From Methylomagnum ishizawai (GTDB taxonomy: Bacteria; Pseudomonadota; Gammaproteobacteria; Methylococcales; Methylococcaceae): DNA of 64,000 bases. Within the stretch, counting starts at the first letter, position 1. Every line of letters starts with the position of its first letter. Positions 45,817-54,359 of the stretch are shown here, one piece after another. The stretch covers positions 2,506,150 to 2,570,149 of the forward strand of contig NZ_AP019783.1 in assembly GCF_019670005.1 (NCBI RefSeq), written 5' to 3'. Under the pieces are notes generated by a model that saw only the letters and a program-made list of their open reading frames with translations, did not search any database and was not told where the DNA came from. Both the position numbers and the translations under genes were made by a program.

Positions 45817-47043
45817 GTGATCAAGAAAATCAAACCCTCCGAACTCGTGCTGGGGATGTATATCCATAGCCTCAACGCCGATTGGAGCAAGCATCCCTTT
45901 TTCCGCAAGCGCTTCCTCATCAAGACCGAGAGCCAGCTCCGGAAGATCATCGATCTGGACCTGGCCCTCGTCGATATCGACACCGATAAAGGACTGGATG
46001 TCGCTCCGCCGCCACTGCCAGCACCCGAATCCGTCCCTCCGCCGGAGGCCCAGTCCGCCCCGTCCGCGCCCACGCTTCCAGACAAGCGCCGCAGGATACT
46101 GCCACCGGAAAAAATCTCCCTGCACGGCGAGATGACGCGGGCCAGGAGCATCTACGGCGAAGCCAGCGCCACGGTGCAGAGCGTGCTGATCGACGCCCGC
46201 CTGGGCCGGACCATCGAACTGGAGCGCATGCAGCCGACCATCGCCGCCATCACCGGCTCGGTGCTGCGCAATCCGGACGCCATGATCAGCCTGTTCCGGG
46301 TCAAGCAGGCGGACAAGCACACTTTCCAGCACTCGGTGGCCGTCTCCACCTTGCTGGTCGCCTTCGGACACGCCTTGAAGCTGGACCGCGAACTCGTCGA
46401 GCAAGCCGCCATCGGCGGCTTGATGCACGATATCGGCAAGGTGAGGCTGCCTTCCTACATCCTCGCCAAGCCCGGCAAGCTCACCGAGGCCGAATACAAG
46501 CTCATGCAAAGGCATGTGGAATACGGCCTGGACCTCATGTGCAAAGCCACGGGCCTATCGTCCGTGGTGCTGGACGTGGTGGGCCAGCACCACGAGCGCC
46601 TCGATGGTTCCGGCTACCCGTACCGGCTGCGGGGCGAGGAACTGTCGATCTACGGGCAGATGGCCGCCATCGTCGACAGCTACGACGCCATGACCTCCGA
46701 TAGCGCCTACCAACGCCACCGCGAACCGACCGAAGCCCTGCAACTCCTCATGGAAAAGAGCGACCGCCATTTCAAGCCGGAATTGATCCAGCAATTCATC
46801 CGCAGCCTGGGGATTTATCCGGTGGGGAGCCTGGTGCGGCTGGAAAGCGAGCATTTGGCGGTGGTGATCGAACAGCGGCGCGAGGATTTGCTCCGCCCGA
46901 AGATCCGCGCCATCTTCAGCATCAGGGCCGAGGGTTTCATCACACCGAAGGATATCGATCTGGCCGCCCCCGGCAGCGCCGACCGCATCGTCGGCTTCGA
47001 GAATCCCTTGCGCTGGAAAATCGATCCCCGGCGGTTCATCTGA
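45817..47043 (+). CDS. HD-GYP c-di-GMP phosphodiesterase with DUF3391
   Basis: 408 residues from a GTG at 45817. N-terminal DUF3391 (KKIKPSELVLGMYIHSLNAD), a Pro-rich linker about 65-90, then an HD-GYP domain: HSVAVSTLL, HDIGK with His204-Asp205, HVEYGLDLM, and HHERLDGSGYPYRLRGEEL carrying the GYP motif intact, so it should degrade c-di-GMP. C-terminal extension (IYPVGSLVRLESEHLAVV) is typical of this class. Immediately downstream of fliK and convergent with a GGDEF gene, placing a c-di-GMP eraser and a writer together at the end of the flagellar operon. Confidence 0.9.
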   Translation: MIKKIKPSELVLGMYIHSLNADWSKHPFFRKRFLIKTESQLRKIIDLDLALVDIDTDKGLDVAPPPLPAPESVPPPEAQSAPSAPTLPDKRRRILPPEKISLHGEMTRARSIYGEASATVQSVLIDARLGRTIELERMQPTIAAITGSVLRNPDAMISLFRVKQADKHTFQHSVAVSTLLVAFGHALKLDRELVEQAAIGGLMHDIGKVRLPSYILAKPGKLTEAEYKLMQRHVEYGLDLMCKATGLSSVVLDVVGQHHERLDGSGYPYRLRGEELSIYGQMAAIVDSYDAMTSDSAYQRHREPTEALQLLMEKSDRHFKPELIQQFIRSLGIYPVGSLVRLESEHLAVVIEQRREDLLRPKIRAIFSIRAEGFITPKDIDLAAPGSADRIVGFENPLRWKIDPRRFI

Positions 47044-47068
47044 TCCCGGCACCCGGACGTCCCCCCGG

Positions 47069-48631
47069 TCAAACCGGCGACATGATCTCGCAACGGTTGC
47101 GGCCTTTTTTCTTGGCTTGGTAAAGGGCCTTGTCCGCCCGCTCGAAAACATCCTGGAAGCCGTCCCGCCCTTTGAACTGGCTGATACCGCAAGACACCGT
47201 GACCGCGATGCGTTTGCCATTGCCGATGAATTCGCAATCCTCGATCCGCTGGCGGATGCCCTCGGCGATTTCCAGGGCGTTGCTATCGTCGCTCCCCAAC
47301 AACAGCATGACGAATTCCTCCCCGCCATAACGCGCGACGAAATCGGTGTTGCGGATCGACGCCGCCAAGACCTGGCCGATCATCGCCAGCGCCTTGTCGC
47401 CGGAAGCATGGCCGAAACGGTCGTTGATCTTCTTGAAGAAATCGATATCCCACACCGCCAGGGTCAAGGGCTGTTGGAACCGGCGCCAGCGCTTTTCCTC
47501 CAGGTCCACCCGCTCCAGATAGGCTTTGCGGTTGGGGAGCTTGGTCAGGGGATCGATATAGGCGGCCTGGTTGGCCAGCGCCAGGCGGTTGCGCAAATCC
47601 TCCGCCTCCTGCTCCAGGGTCCGCAGGCGGCCGCTCAAATCCTGGACCTGGGCCTGGACCTCGGTGAAACGGGCTTCCTCGGCGTGGTCGAAGCTATCCA
47701 GGCGCTGGGAGATGATATCCAGGCGCATATTGATGATTTGGCGCAATTGCACCAGGTTGGTGGCTTGCGAGGCGTCGGCCCTCAGCCCCGCGACCTCGCC
47801 CGCCACGGCCTTTTCGGTGAGGCGGCGATCCTCCGCCGAGGATTGGTTGAGGGCGTCCATCCGCAGGGCCTTCCCCTCCAGTTCGCCCAGCTTGCCGCTC
47901 AGGGCGGCGAGGAAATCCCCGAACTGCTTTTGCTCCTGCCAATAGCCCGCGTCCATATCGGCGATCAAAGCCGCCGCCGCGTCGAACAAGGCGATCAAGT
48001 CCTCCGTGTCGTCGACGACGCGCGCCTTGAGTTGCTCCAGGCGCTCCTGCAAGGAAGCGGACAGGTTGAGCGCCCGCAACAGTTCGTCCAGGCGGCGGCG
48101 CAGCTTGGCGGTGTCGATGTCGGCGGTCGCGGCCTGGCCCTTGCCGAACAGCTTGCCGATCACGCCGGTGGCGGAGGAGCCTTTGCGGTTCCGCAGCACG
48201 CGGGCGGCGGCGTCGAATAATTCTTGTTCGGTGGCGTAGCCGCCGGCCTCGAACCGGCGGCACACCGCCTCCGACGCGGCCTTTTCCTCCGGTGTCGCGC
48301 ACAGGGCTTCCAAAAACCTCAGCAATTCCCGGCCCTGGCCGGTGGTCGCGGTGGGATGGCCCAGTTTGGGGGTCCGTATCAACGTGTCGAGCAGGGCGTC
48401 CAACTCCCGGCGCAGGGTGCTGTTTTCCCCCTTGCGCATCACTTCGCGGATGGCGCGTAGATGCGGGTCCAAGGCCGCGTCCAATCCCGACACCGCCTGG
48501 GTCAGGCGGATCACGGCCCGGTTCAGCAGGTTTTCGTACTCGTTCTGTTCGGTTTGCCGTTTTTCGCCCTCGTTGAGCAGGGTGAAATAACGTTCCTTCC
48601 AATAGGCGGTTTCTTCCGACACGACACTCAT
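47069..48631 (-). CDS. Diguanylate cyclase (GGDEF) with long coiled-coil N-terminus
   Basis: 520 residues from the ATG at 48631 (MSVVSEETAYWKERYFTLL). Residues 1-345 are helical without a recognised sensor domain, with heptad-rich segments around 260-350. The C-terminal GGDEF domain has DPLTKLPNRKAYLE, the metal-site stretch WDIDFFKKINDRFGH, the active-site GGEEF at 436-440, and an inhibitory-site RNTD five residues before it, so it should make c-di-GMP and be product-inhibited. Convergent with the HD-GYP gene (25-base gap). No membrane segment. Confidence 0.9.
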   Translation of the reverse strand: MSVVSEETAYWKERYFTLLNEGEKRQTEQNEYENLLNRAVIRLTQAVSGLDAALDPHLRAIREVMRKGENSTLRRELDALLDTLIRTPKLGHPTATTGQGRELLRFLEALCATPEEKAASEAVCRRFEAGGYATEQELFDAAARVLRNRKGSSATGVIGKLFGKGQAATADIDTAKLRRRLDELLRALNLSASLQERLEQLKARVVDDTEDLIALFDAAAALIADMDAGYWQEQKQFGDFLAALSGKLGELEGKALRMDALNQSSAEDRRLTEKAVAGEVAGLRADASQATNLVQLRQIINMRLDIISQRLDSFDHAEEARFTEVQAQVQDLSGRLRTLEQEAEDLRNRLALANQAAYIDPLTKLPNRKAYLERVDLEEKRWRRFQQPLTLAVWDIDFFKKINDRFGHASGDKALAMIGQVLAASIRNTDFVARYGGEEFVMLLLGSDDSNALEIAEGIRQRIEDCEFIGNGKRIAVTVSCGISQFKGRDGFQDVFERADKALYQAKKKGRNRCEIMSPV

Positions 48632-48937
48632 GTTTGCGGCCCTCGCGGTCTGTCCGGGATCGTATGCCATAGATCATAGGAGGCTTGGGGATTTTTTTTA
48701 GCGCCCGGGCCATGCTTGCGTTCCCGATACTGCGATGCCCGGCGGGCTGTCTTGTGGGGGGTACCGAAGCGGTGTACCCTACCGGCCCATCGGAAAACGG
48801 TAGGCGCCTCCCGCTCCAATAATCGAATGGCGCGAGGCTTGAACCGCTCCCGCGCCGGTTTATGACAACCCGGTCGGCAGCGGTTCAGGATAAGCCTGGA
48901 TAATCCACGGCGGCGCATATCCAAGACGAAGATACCC
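48632..48937. other. Divergent intergenic region
   Basis: 306 bases between the GGDEF gene and the zinc-ribbon membrane protein. Two inverted repeats are adjacent: GGGTAC / GTACCC (48759-48779, 9-base loop) and CTACCG / CGGTAG (48779-48803, 13-base spacer). They could be operators or leader structure. No -10/-35 pair I would defend. Confidence 0.4.
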
Positions 48938-49786
48938 ATGAAAAGAATCCATATCGCCCTCCTGCTGTCATTGCTTATCCATGGAGCTTTCGCCTGGGCC
49001 GATAGCCAGGTGCATTCTCTTTTCAACGCCTTCGATTTCCTCGAAAACAAGGAAAATATTTTGTCGGAGGAATTCTGGTCCTCGCCCCGGAGCGTGCTTT
49101 ATGGAAAACCGGTGGCCGACTGGAACGACGAGGATTTCCAACAACTGGATGCCGCGCTACAAGATAAGATTTATTCGCTTTATAATTCGAGCAATCCATA
49201 CCGCACCGATATCATCGGCCAATTACAGAATGTGGTGGAACACATCCCCAAGTTCAAGCAATGGTCGGCCTATGCGCGGCTGAATACCCCTATCGGTGAC
49301 TCCGGCGGGAACGGCGCGTCCAAGGGCTGGGAGTTTTCCTGGAGCCATCTATTGGAACAGCAAATCCCTTTGATTCCGGCGCTGGGGGTGTTATTGGCGT
49401 TGGGGGGGGCGCTAGCGGGTGGGTGGCATATCCGCAATGTGATGAGGGTCAGGCGTAGATTGAAATATCAAGCCGCCGTGGCCGGGGCGGCGGCGGGCGG
49501 CGATACCCAGCCGGTGGCTAATCCGCCGGAATCCGGGGCGGGTATTCCGGCCAGCCCATCGCCAGCCACCGGCAAATCCGCCAAGCCCAAGGGCAAAGCC
49601 GACCCCAAACCCCTGTTGGCCTGCCCCAAATGTGGCAATACCGATCCAAGCAAACTGACGATCGGCCGCCATGCCCCGGAATCGACCCTGTTCAAACCCC
49701 TGCGCAAATATTATTGCCATGCCTGCGATTACAAATGGATCGCCCGGCAACTCAAGTTCAAGCAGGCGGGCATCACGCGGCTTTAA
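48938..49786 (+). CDS. Exported membrane protein with C-terminal zinc ribbon
   Basis: 282 residues, no family recognised. Residues 1-21 form a signal peptide (MKRIHIALLLSLLIHGAFAW); residues about 22-140 are a soluble, likely periplasmic part rich in Asp, Asn and aromatic residues; a membrane helix spans about 143-165 (PLIPALGVLLALGGALAGGW); then a basic RVRRRLKY stop-transfer, a Pro/Ala/Lys-rich linker, and a cytoplasmic zinc ribbon with Cys229, Cys232, Cys260 and Cys263 (CPKCG; YYCHACDYKW). The layout suggests signal transfer across the membrane to a nucleic-acid or protein-binding ribbon; this is inference. AT content is higher in the first third. Confidence 0.7.
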   Translation: MKRIHIALLLSLLIHGAFAWADSQVHSLFNAFDFLENKENILSEEFWSSPRSVLYGKPVADWNDEDFQQLDAALQDKIYSLYNSSNPYRTDIIGQLQNVVEHIPKFKQWSAYARLNTPIGDSGGNGASKGWEFSWSHLLEQQIPLIPALGVLLALGGALAGGWHIRNVMRVRRRLKYQAAVAGAAAGGDTQPVANPPESGAGIPASPSPATGKSAKPKGKADPKPLLACPKCGNTDPSKLTIGRHAPESTLFKPLRKYYCHACDYKWIARQLKFKQAGITRL

Positions 49787-51597
49787 AACGCCTGCCCCAA
49801 ACCGATATATATCTCGAAATTTCCGCTATTGGGCACCTGCACCACCGGCACCGCCACGTCCAGGCGGATCGGCCCAATCGAAGTGTAATAGCGGGCACCC
49901 ACCCCCACCCCCATCCCCGCCGTTCCCGTGAAGGGGGCGCTATTGGCGGCGACCTGCCCCGCGTCCACGAACACCACCGCCCCATACGAATCCAAGAAAC
50001 GCTGGCGGAATTCCACCGTGCCCGCCACCACGGCGGCTCCTCCCCGCGGTTTGTGGTCGGGGAATTGCGGGCCTACCGACAGGAACTTGTAGCCGCGCAC
50101 CGTGGCGCTGCCGCCCGCATAGAACCGTTTGTCGGGTGGCAGCGCGTCGGCGCTCGCGCCCAGCACGTCGCCGATCAGACCACGCACGGCCAGCACGCTG
50201 CGCCCCGGCTCGCCCAGGTCGAAATAGCCGGAACCGGAAACCTGTAGGCTGAGGAAGGCTTCGGTCTGTGGCCCGGCCAGGGGTTGGGTGGGGGTCGCCA
50301 ACACCGCCGCCCGGAAACCACGGGTGGGGTCGAGCAAATTGTCGGTATCGTCGTATTTCAGGGTGCCGGGCAGGCCGAGCAAGGTGTAGTCCTGGGTTTC
50401 GCCTTCCTGGGTGACGCGCTCCTGTTCCGCCGCCAGCCCCAGGCTGACGCTCCAGTGCTGGGCGAATTTGCGGCTGAGCAGGAGGTCGCCGGTCAAAGCT
50501 TGGCGGTCGTAGGCGGTGAGGCTTTGCTTGACCGCGCCCAGGCTGGTCTGGAGGGATTGGTCGCGTTGCCAGACATCCGGCTTGAGGAACGCGGCCAGGA
50601 AGTTGTAGCCGATGCCGGTGGTGCTGTTGCCGCCAAGCTGGGTCATGCCCGCCGTGAGGTTGAGTTGCTCGGCCCGGCCCAGCAGGTTGCGGTGCTGCCA
50701 TAGCACGGCGAAACTGCCACCGAGGTCGGTCGAGTAGGCGGCGTTCAGGTTGGCGGCGCGGCGCGGGCGCTCTTTTACCTCGAAGGCGATAGGTAGCCGG
50801 CCGGCCGGGTCCGGCTTGTCGGCATCGACCACCCGCACCGACGCAAACACGCCGAGCGCGACCAAATCGCGGCGGGCGGCGTCCAGCGCGGCGGGGTCGT
50901 AGCGTTCGCCGCTATGGACCTGTAGGCGTTGGCGCACGAAAGCCTCGTCCACACGGTTCAAACCCTTGATGCCGATAGCGCCCAAATCCAGGCGCGGGCC
51001 GGGATCGGTTTGGAATTCGATATCCAGGGTTTGCCGGTCTTCATGCAAGAACGCCACCGGCGCTTCGACCTTGGCCAGGGCGTAGCCTTGTCCGCGCAAC
51101 CCGTCCAGCAGTTTTTCCCGCGCCGCCAGGACCGGGGGAGCGCGGGCGGGGACCCCGGTGGCGATGCCGATATCGGGCCGGGCCGCGGTTTCGGGCAAGC
51201 CTTGGATATCGATTTGGCCGAGATGGAACAATGGGCCCGGCTCGATGTGGATATTGACCGGCAGCGGCGGGTCGGCGGGACTGCGTTCCAGGAATTCCGC
51301 CAAACCGGGATCGTCCAGCGGATATCCGGCGATGCCCATGCGCGCCCCGCCCTGGTAATAGCCGAAACTGCGCAGGGCGGTCCCGAAGCGGCCTTGGTCT
51401 TCCTGGGCGCGGACCAACAGGGCGAAAGGACCGACGGGGGCCCGTTCGCGCAAGCCGATGAGCATGGAGGAATCGGCGAGGGCTTGGTCCAGCGCGGCAT
51501 CGCCGGTCTTGTCGAGGAGGACGGTGTACGTCCTGGGATCGGCGGCGTGGGCGGCCGGACCCGCGAGTCCGAAGAGGAGGGCGGCGATCCGCCGCAT
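49783..51597 (-). CDS. tamA: Outer-membrane translocation protein TamA
   Basis: 604 residues from the ATG at 51597. Signal peptide 1-18 (MRRIAALLFGLAGPAAHA). POTRA repeats about 20-240 (GPLFHLGQIDIQGLPET; RLDLGAIGIKGLNRVDEAFV), then a 16-strand BamA/TamA-type barrel with the conserved KRFYAGGSATVRGYKF lid-lock segment and an aromatic C-terminus (IYIGLGQAF). It assembles autotransporters and other outer-membrane proteins with TamB. Its start overlaps the stop of a small membrane gene by one base. tamB is not next to it but begins at 62532 on the other strand. Confidence 0.93.
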   Translation of the reverse strand: MRRIAALLFGLAGPAAHAADPRTYTVLLDKTGDAALDQALADSSMLIGLRERAPVGPFALLVRAQEDQGRFGTALRSFGYYQGGARMGIAGYPLDDPGLAEFLERSPADPPLPVNIHIEPGPLFHLGQIDIQGLPETAARPDIGIATGVPARAPPVLAAREKLLDGLRGQGYALAKVEAPVAFLHEDRQTLDIEFQTDPGPRLDLGAIGIKGLNRVDEAFVRQRLQVHSGERYDPAALDAARRDLVALGVFASVRVVDADKPDPAGRLPIAFEVKERPRRAANLNAAYSTDLGGSFAVLWQHRNLLGRAEQLNLTAGMTQLGGNSTTGIGYNFLAAFLKPDVWQRDQSLQTSLGAVKQSLTAYDRQALTGDLLLSRKFAQHWSVSLGLAAEQERVTQEGETQDYTLLGLPGTLKYDDTDNLLDPTRGFRAAVLATPTQPLAGPQTEAFLSLQVSGSGYFDLGEPGRSVLAVRGLIGDVLGASADALPPDKRFYAGGSATVRGYKFLSVGPQFPDHKPRGGAAVVAGTVEFRQRFLDSYGAVVFVDAGQVAANSAPFTGTAGMGVGVGARYYTSIGPIRLDVAVPVVQVPNSGNFEIYIGLGQAF

Positions 51598-51971
51598 CAG
51601 GCCAGCACCGACCACAATAAAAAAATTCCCAGGCCCACGGGAAAAGCCGCCCACAACCGGACCCAACCCGGCGGCAAACCCCGCCACCCAGCCAGGATGC
51701 GCTTGAACCGCGCCAATCCCAGCCAGGGCAGGGCCAGCCCGGCGCAAACCGTCAGCGCGGCGAGGATTTGGAAGGCCAGCGGGGTCCGGGTAGCCGGGGC
51801 GATCCCGCCCAGGATCAGGCCGAAGCCGATGCGGAACACCGCCGCCGTCCACAGCCCCCGCCGGGATTCCCAGCGGGCCAAGAACAGCGCCAATCCGGGC
51901 GGCGACACCAGCCCGAACCCGCCGATGCCGATCATGAACAGCGCGACCCCTACGACGATGGCGACCTGCAT
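51597..51971 (-). CDS. Small multi-pass inner-membrane protein coupled to tamA
   Basis: 124 residues from the ATG at 51971, which has an ideal AAGGAGGT eight bases upstream. Three or four membrane helices: about 2-26 (QVAIVVGVALFMIGIGGFGL), 40-60 (AAVFRIGFGLILGGI), 66-84 (AFQILAALTVCAGLALPW) and 103-122 (LWAAFPVGLGIFLLWSVL). I do not recognise the family. The one-base overlap with tamA shows coupled translation, suggesting an envelope role. Confidence 0.75.
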   Translation of the reverse strand: MQVAIVVGVALFMIGIGGFGLVSPPGLALFLARWESRRGLWTAAVFRIGFGLILGGIAPATRTPLAFQILAALTVCAGLALPWLGLARFKRILAGWRGLPPGWVRLWAAFPVGLGIFLLWSVLA

Positions 51972-52090
51972 GGCATAACCTCCTTGCGGGCAGTATCCTT
52001 GGAATTCCCGGAGATTCGCAAGCCAAAGCCCCGGGGCTCCGCCTCCGGGCCGGAAGCGTCCGTCCTGGGTGGACTGGCACAAAGAATGCC

Positions 52091-52119
52091 TTGCCACCCG
52101 TCCCGCCCCCCGCTAGAAT
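52091..52119 (+). promoter_or_regulatory. Sigma-70 promoter for the rpsF operon
   Basis: TTGCCA at 52091-52096 and TAGAAT at 52114-52119 are each 5 of 6 to consensus and are separated by exactly 17 bases. Transcription would begin near 52126, giving a leader of about 80 bases before rpsF. Confidence 0.8.
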
Positions 52120-52160
52120 TCGCGGCTTTTACCGGACGGCCCCCCGGCCTTCCACTCCTT

Positions 52161-52183
52161 GCCTCACCGTTCCCACGGGAGGC
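52161..52183 (+). promoter_or_regulatory. Leader hairpin of rpsF, possible S6:S18 autoregulation site
   Basis: GCCTC-A-CCGT, loop TCCC, ACGG-GAGGC forms nine pairs with one bulged A in the leader RNA, 24 bases before rpsF. Bacterial rpsF leaders often contain a CCG-bearing hairpin bound by the S6:S18 dimer; the CCG here and the operon order fit, but the bulge arrangement has not been matched to the known model. Confidence 0.4.
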
Positions 52184-52206
52184 TGCATAAACCGTAAGGA
52201 GCGATT

Positions 52207-52593
52207 ATGCGTCACTATGAAATCGTCTTCATGGTCCACCCGGACCAGAGCGCCCAGGTTCCGGCCATGCTGGAACGTTACCGCGCCTTGATCGAAGCCA
52301 ATGGCAAAATCCACCGCCTCGAAGACTGGGGCCGCCGCCAACTGGCCTATCCCATCGACAAGATTCACAAGGCCCACTATGTCTTGATGAACATCGAATG
52401 CGACCAGCCCACCCTGGACGAGCTGGAAAGCGGTTTCCGCTTCAACGACGCCATCCTGCGTAGCCTCACGATCCGCCGCGAAGCCGCCATCACCGAACCC
52501 TCGCCGATGGCGCGGGAAGGCCATTCCGAATCCGGCCGCCGCGGCGGCGCGGCGGACAGCGACGACAGCGACGAGGGCGAAGCGGCGGAATAA
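52207..52593 (+). CDS. rpsF: 30S ribosomal protein S6
   Basis: 128 residues. [20 protein letters not shown] start, [20 protein letters not shown] and [19 protein letters not shown] are diagnostic of S6. The C-terminal tail (Ser/Asp/Glu-rich, [11 protein letters not shown]) matches the acidic tail that RimK modifies with glutamates in E. coli, though no rimK is here. It forms a dimer with S18 on the platform of the 30S subunit. First gene of rpsF-rpsR-(membrane protein)-rplI. Confidence 0.97.
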   Translation: MRHYEIVFMVHPDQSAQVPAMLERYRALIEANGKIHRLEDWGRRQLAYPIDKIHKAHYVLMNIECDQPTLDELESGFRFNDAILRSLTIRREAAITEPSPMAREGHSESGRRGGAADSDDSDEGEAAE

Positions 52594-52650
52594 TCCACCG
52601 CCCGCGCCCATCCCGGCCCAATCCACAGCAGCGTTATCAAGAGGCTCACC

Positions 52651-52878
52651 ATGGCTCGTCAATTCAAGCGTAAGAAATACTGCCGCTTCACGGCGGAAGG
52701 CGTCCAGGAAATCGATTACAAGGACTTGGAAGTCCTCCACGAATACATCTCCGAAACCGGCAAGATCGTGCCCAGCCGCATCACCGGCACCAAGGCCAAG
52801 TATCAGCGCCAGCTCGCCACCGCCATCAAGCGGGCGCGGTTCCTGGCCCTGATCCCGTTCTGCGATTCGCACGGCTAA
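52651..52878 (+). CDS. rpsR: 30S ribosomal protein S18
   Basis: 75 residues, standard length. [20 protein letters not shown], the [20 protein letters not shown] segment, and [20 protein letters not shown] with RFLALIPF are all as in S18. It partners S6 on the 30S subunit. The single Cys near the N-terminus belongs to the CRF motif seen in proteobacterial S18. A DUF2232-like gene follows after 23 bases. Confidence 0.98.
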   Translation: MARQFKRKKYCRFTAEGVQEIDYKDLEVLHEYISETGKIVPSRITGTKAKYQRQLATAIKRARFLALIPFCDSHG

Positions 52879-52901
52879 ACGGACACGGTCCTAGGCCGCT
52901 C

Positions 52902-53807
52902 ATGCGCGGATTGGCGGCCTATATCATGCGGGGCAGGGCGCAGGCGGTTTCGGCCATTTGCGCCCTGACGGTATTGTCCTGGATCGTATCGCTGGCGAGC
53001 TTGCTCGCCGCCGCCGCCCTGGCCCTGCCGACCTTGCGTAAAGGAGCCGCCGAAGGCGGTCTCCTGTTGGGCATGGCGGTGGCGATCATGGCGTTGATCG
53101 GCGGGCTGGTGCTGGGCAATCCACTGCCGGCGGCGGGTTATGCGCTGGCCCTGTGGGGTCCGGTCTGGTTGCTGGCGGTGCTGTTGCGCGAGACGGCGCG
53201 GCTGGACTGGACCTTGGGCGCCGCCGCGTTGCTCGCCATGGCGCTGGTCTTGGGACTCTACGCGGTCTACGGCGATCCCATGCGGCTGTGGCTGGAGGAA
53301 TTGCGACAGTTCTCCAAGGCGTTCGTGGAAGGTGGCAGGCCCGCCGCCGAGCAGGCTTTGCTGCGGCAAAACGTGGAACTGTTCGCCCGCTACATGACCG
53401 GCGGTATCGCGGCGGGGTCCATGCTGACCGTGGGGTTCAGCCTGCTGCTGGCCCGCTGGTGGCAGGCGACCCTGTTCAATCCCGGCGGTTTCCGGGCCGA
53501 GTTCCAAGGATTGCGCCCGGCTTCCGCCTGGGCCTACGCCAGCCTGGGCTTGTTCGCCCTGGCCGGGATCGCCGACGGGGGCCTCGCGGAATTCGCCTGG
53601 AACCTCGCCCTCCCGCTCTCGATGCTGTTCCTGCTGACCGGATTTTCGGTGTTGCACGCGGTGTTCGGGCGGCAGGCCAATGGCGGATTCTGGCTGGCCG
53701 GGGTCTATGTGGCCTTGGTGTTCGCCTCGCCCTTGATCGTCTTGATCGCGCTGCTCGGCTATAGCGATACCTGGATGGACTGGCGCAACCGCCCCCGTGT
53801 GGCCTAA
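52902..53807 (+). CDS. YybS/DUF2232-like multi-pass membrane protein
   Basis: 301 residues with about eight membrane helices: for example ICALTVLSWIVSLASLLAAA, LGMAVAIMALIGGLVLG, AALLAMALVLGLYAVYG, AGSMLTVGFSLLLARWW and VALVFASPLIVLIALLGYSD. Position between rpsR and rplI and the overall pattern match the DUF2232 proteins often found there in proteobacteria; the role is unknown. The first ATG at 52902 is used; another in frame at 52926 is possible. Confidence 0.8.
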   Translation: MRGLAAYIMRGRAQAVSAICALTVLSWIVSLASLLAAAALALPTLRKGAAEGGLLLGMAVAIMALIGGLVLGNPLPAAGYALALWGPVWLLAVLLRETARLDWTLGAAALLAMALVLGLYAVYGDPMRLWLEELRQFSKAFVEGGRPAAEQALLRQNVELFARYMTGGIAAGSMLTVGFSLLLARWWQATLFNPGGFRAEFQGLRPASAWAYASLGLFALAGIADGGLAEFAWNLALPLSMLFLLTGFSVLHAVFGRQANGGFWLAGVYVALVFASPLIVLIALLGYSDTWMDWRNRPRVA

Positions 53808-53846
53808 TTCGGATTCATTGTTTAAAAAAGATTGAGGCATTCGACG

Positions 53847-54293
53847 ATGGAAATCATTCTCCTGGAAAAAATCACCAACCTGGGCAACCTCGGCGACAAA
53901 GTGACCGTGAAGCCCGGCTATGGCCGCAACTACCTGATCCCCCATGGCAAGGCCGTGGCCGCCACCGCCGCCAAGCTGGCCGAGTTCGAGCAGCGCCGCG
54001 CCGAACTGGAACGCAAAGCCGCCGAGACCACCGCCGCCGCCGAGGCCCGAGCCCAGGCGATTGGCGAAATCATCATCACCATTTCCCAGAAGGCGGGCGA
54101 GGAAGGCCGCTTGTACGGCTCCATCGGCACCAAGGACATCGCCGACGCCGCCAGCCATGCCGGCATCGAAATCCACAAGAACGAAGTCCGCCTGCCGGCC
54201 GGCCCGATCCGCCATACCGGCGAGTACGAAGTCACGGTGCAGTTGCACGGCGATGTGGCCGCCAAGCTGTCCCTGCATGTGGTTCCCGAGTAA
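53847..54293 (+). CDS. rplI: 50S ribosomal protein L9
   Basis: 148 residues from the ATG at 53847 ([20 protein letters not shown]), usual length; an in-frame TTG 15 bases upstream is not needed. N-domain RNA-binding motif [20 protein letters not shown], the long connecting helix ([20 protein letters not shown]), and the C-domain ([34 protein letters not shown]). It binds 23S rRNA near the L1 stalk and restrains frameshifting. Last gene of the ribosomal operon; waaA follows after 66 bases. Confidence 0.97.
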   Translation: MEIILLEKITNLGNLGDKVTVKPGYGRNYLIPHGKAVAATAAKLAEFEQRRAELERKAAETTAAAEARAQAIGEIIITISQKAGEEGRLYGSIGTKDIADAASHAGIEIHKNEVRLPAGPIRHTGEYEVTVQLHGDVAAKLSLHVVPE

Positions 54294-54359
54294 GCGGAGC
54301 CGATCCCGCACGGCTCGCCGTGCGGGCTTTCACGATCATTCCTGGCCGGGTGGCTCCGC

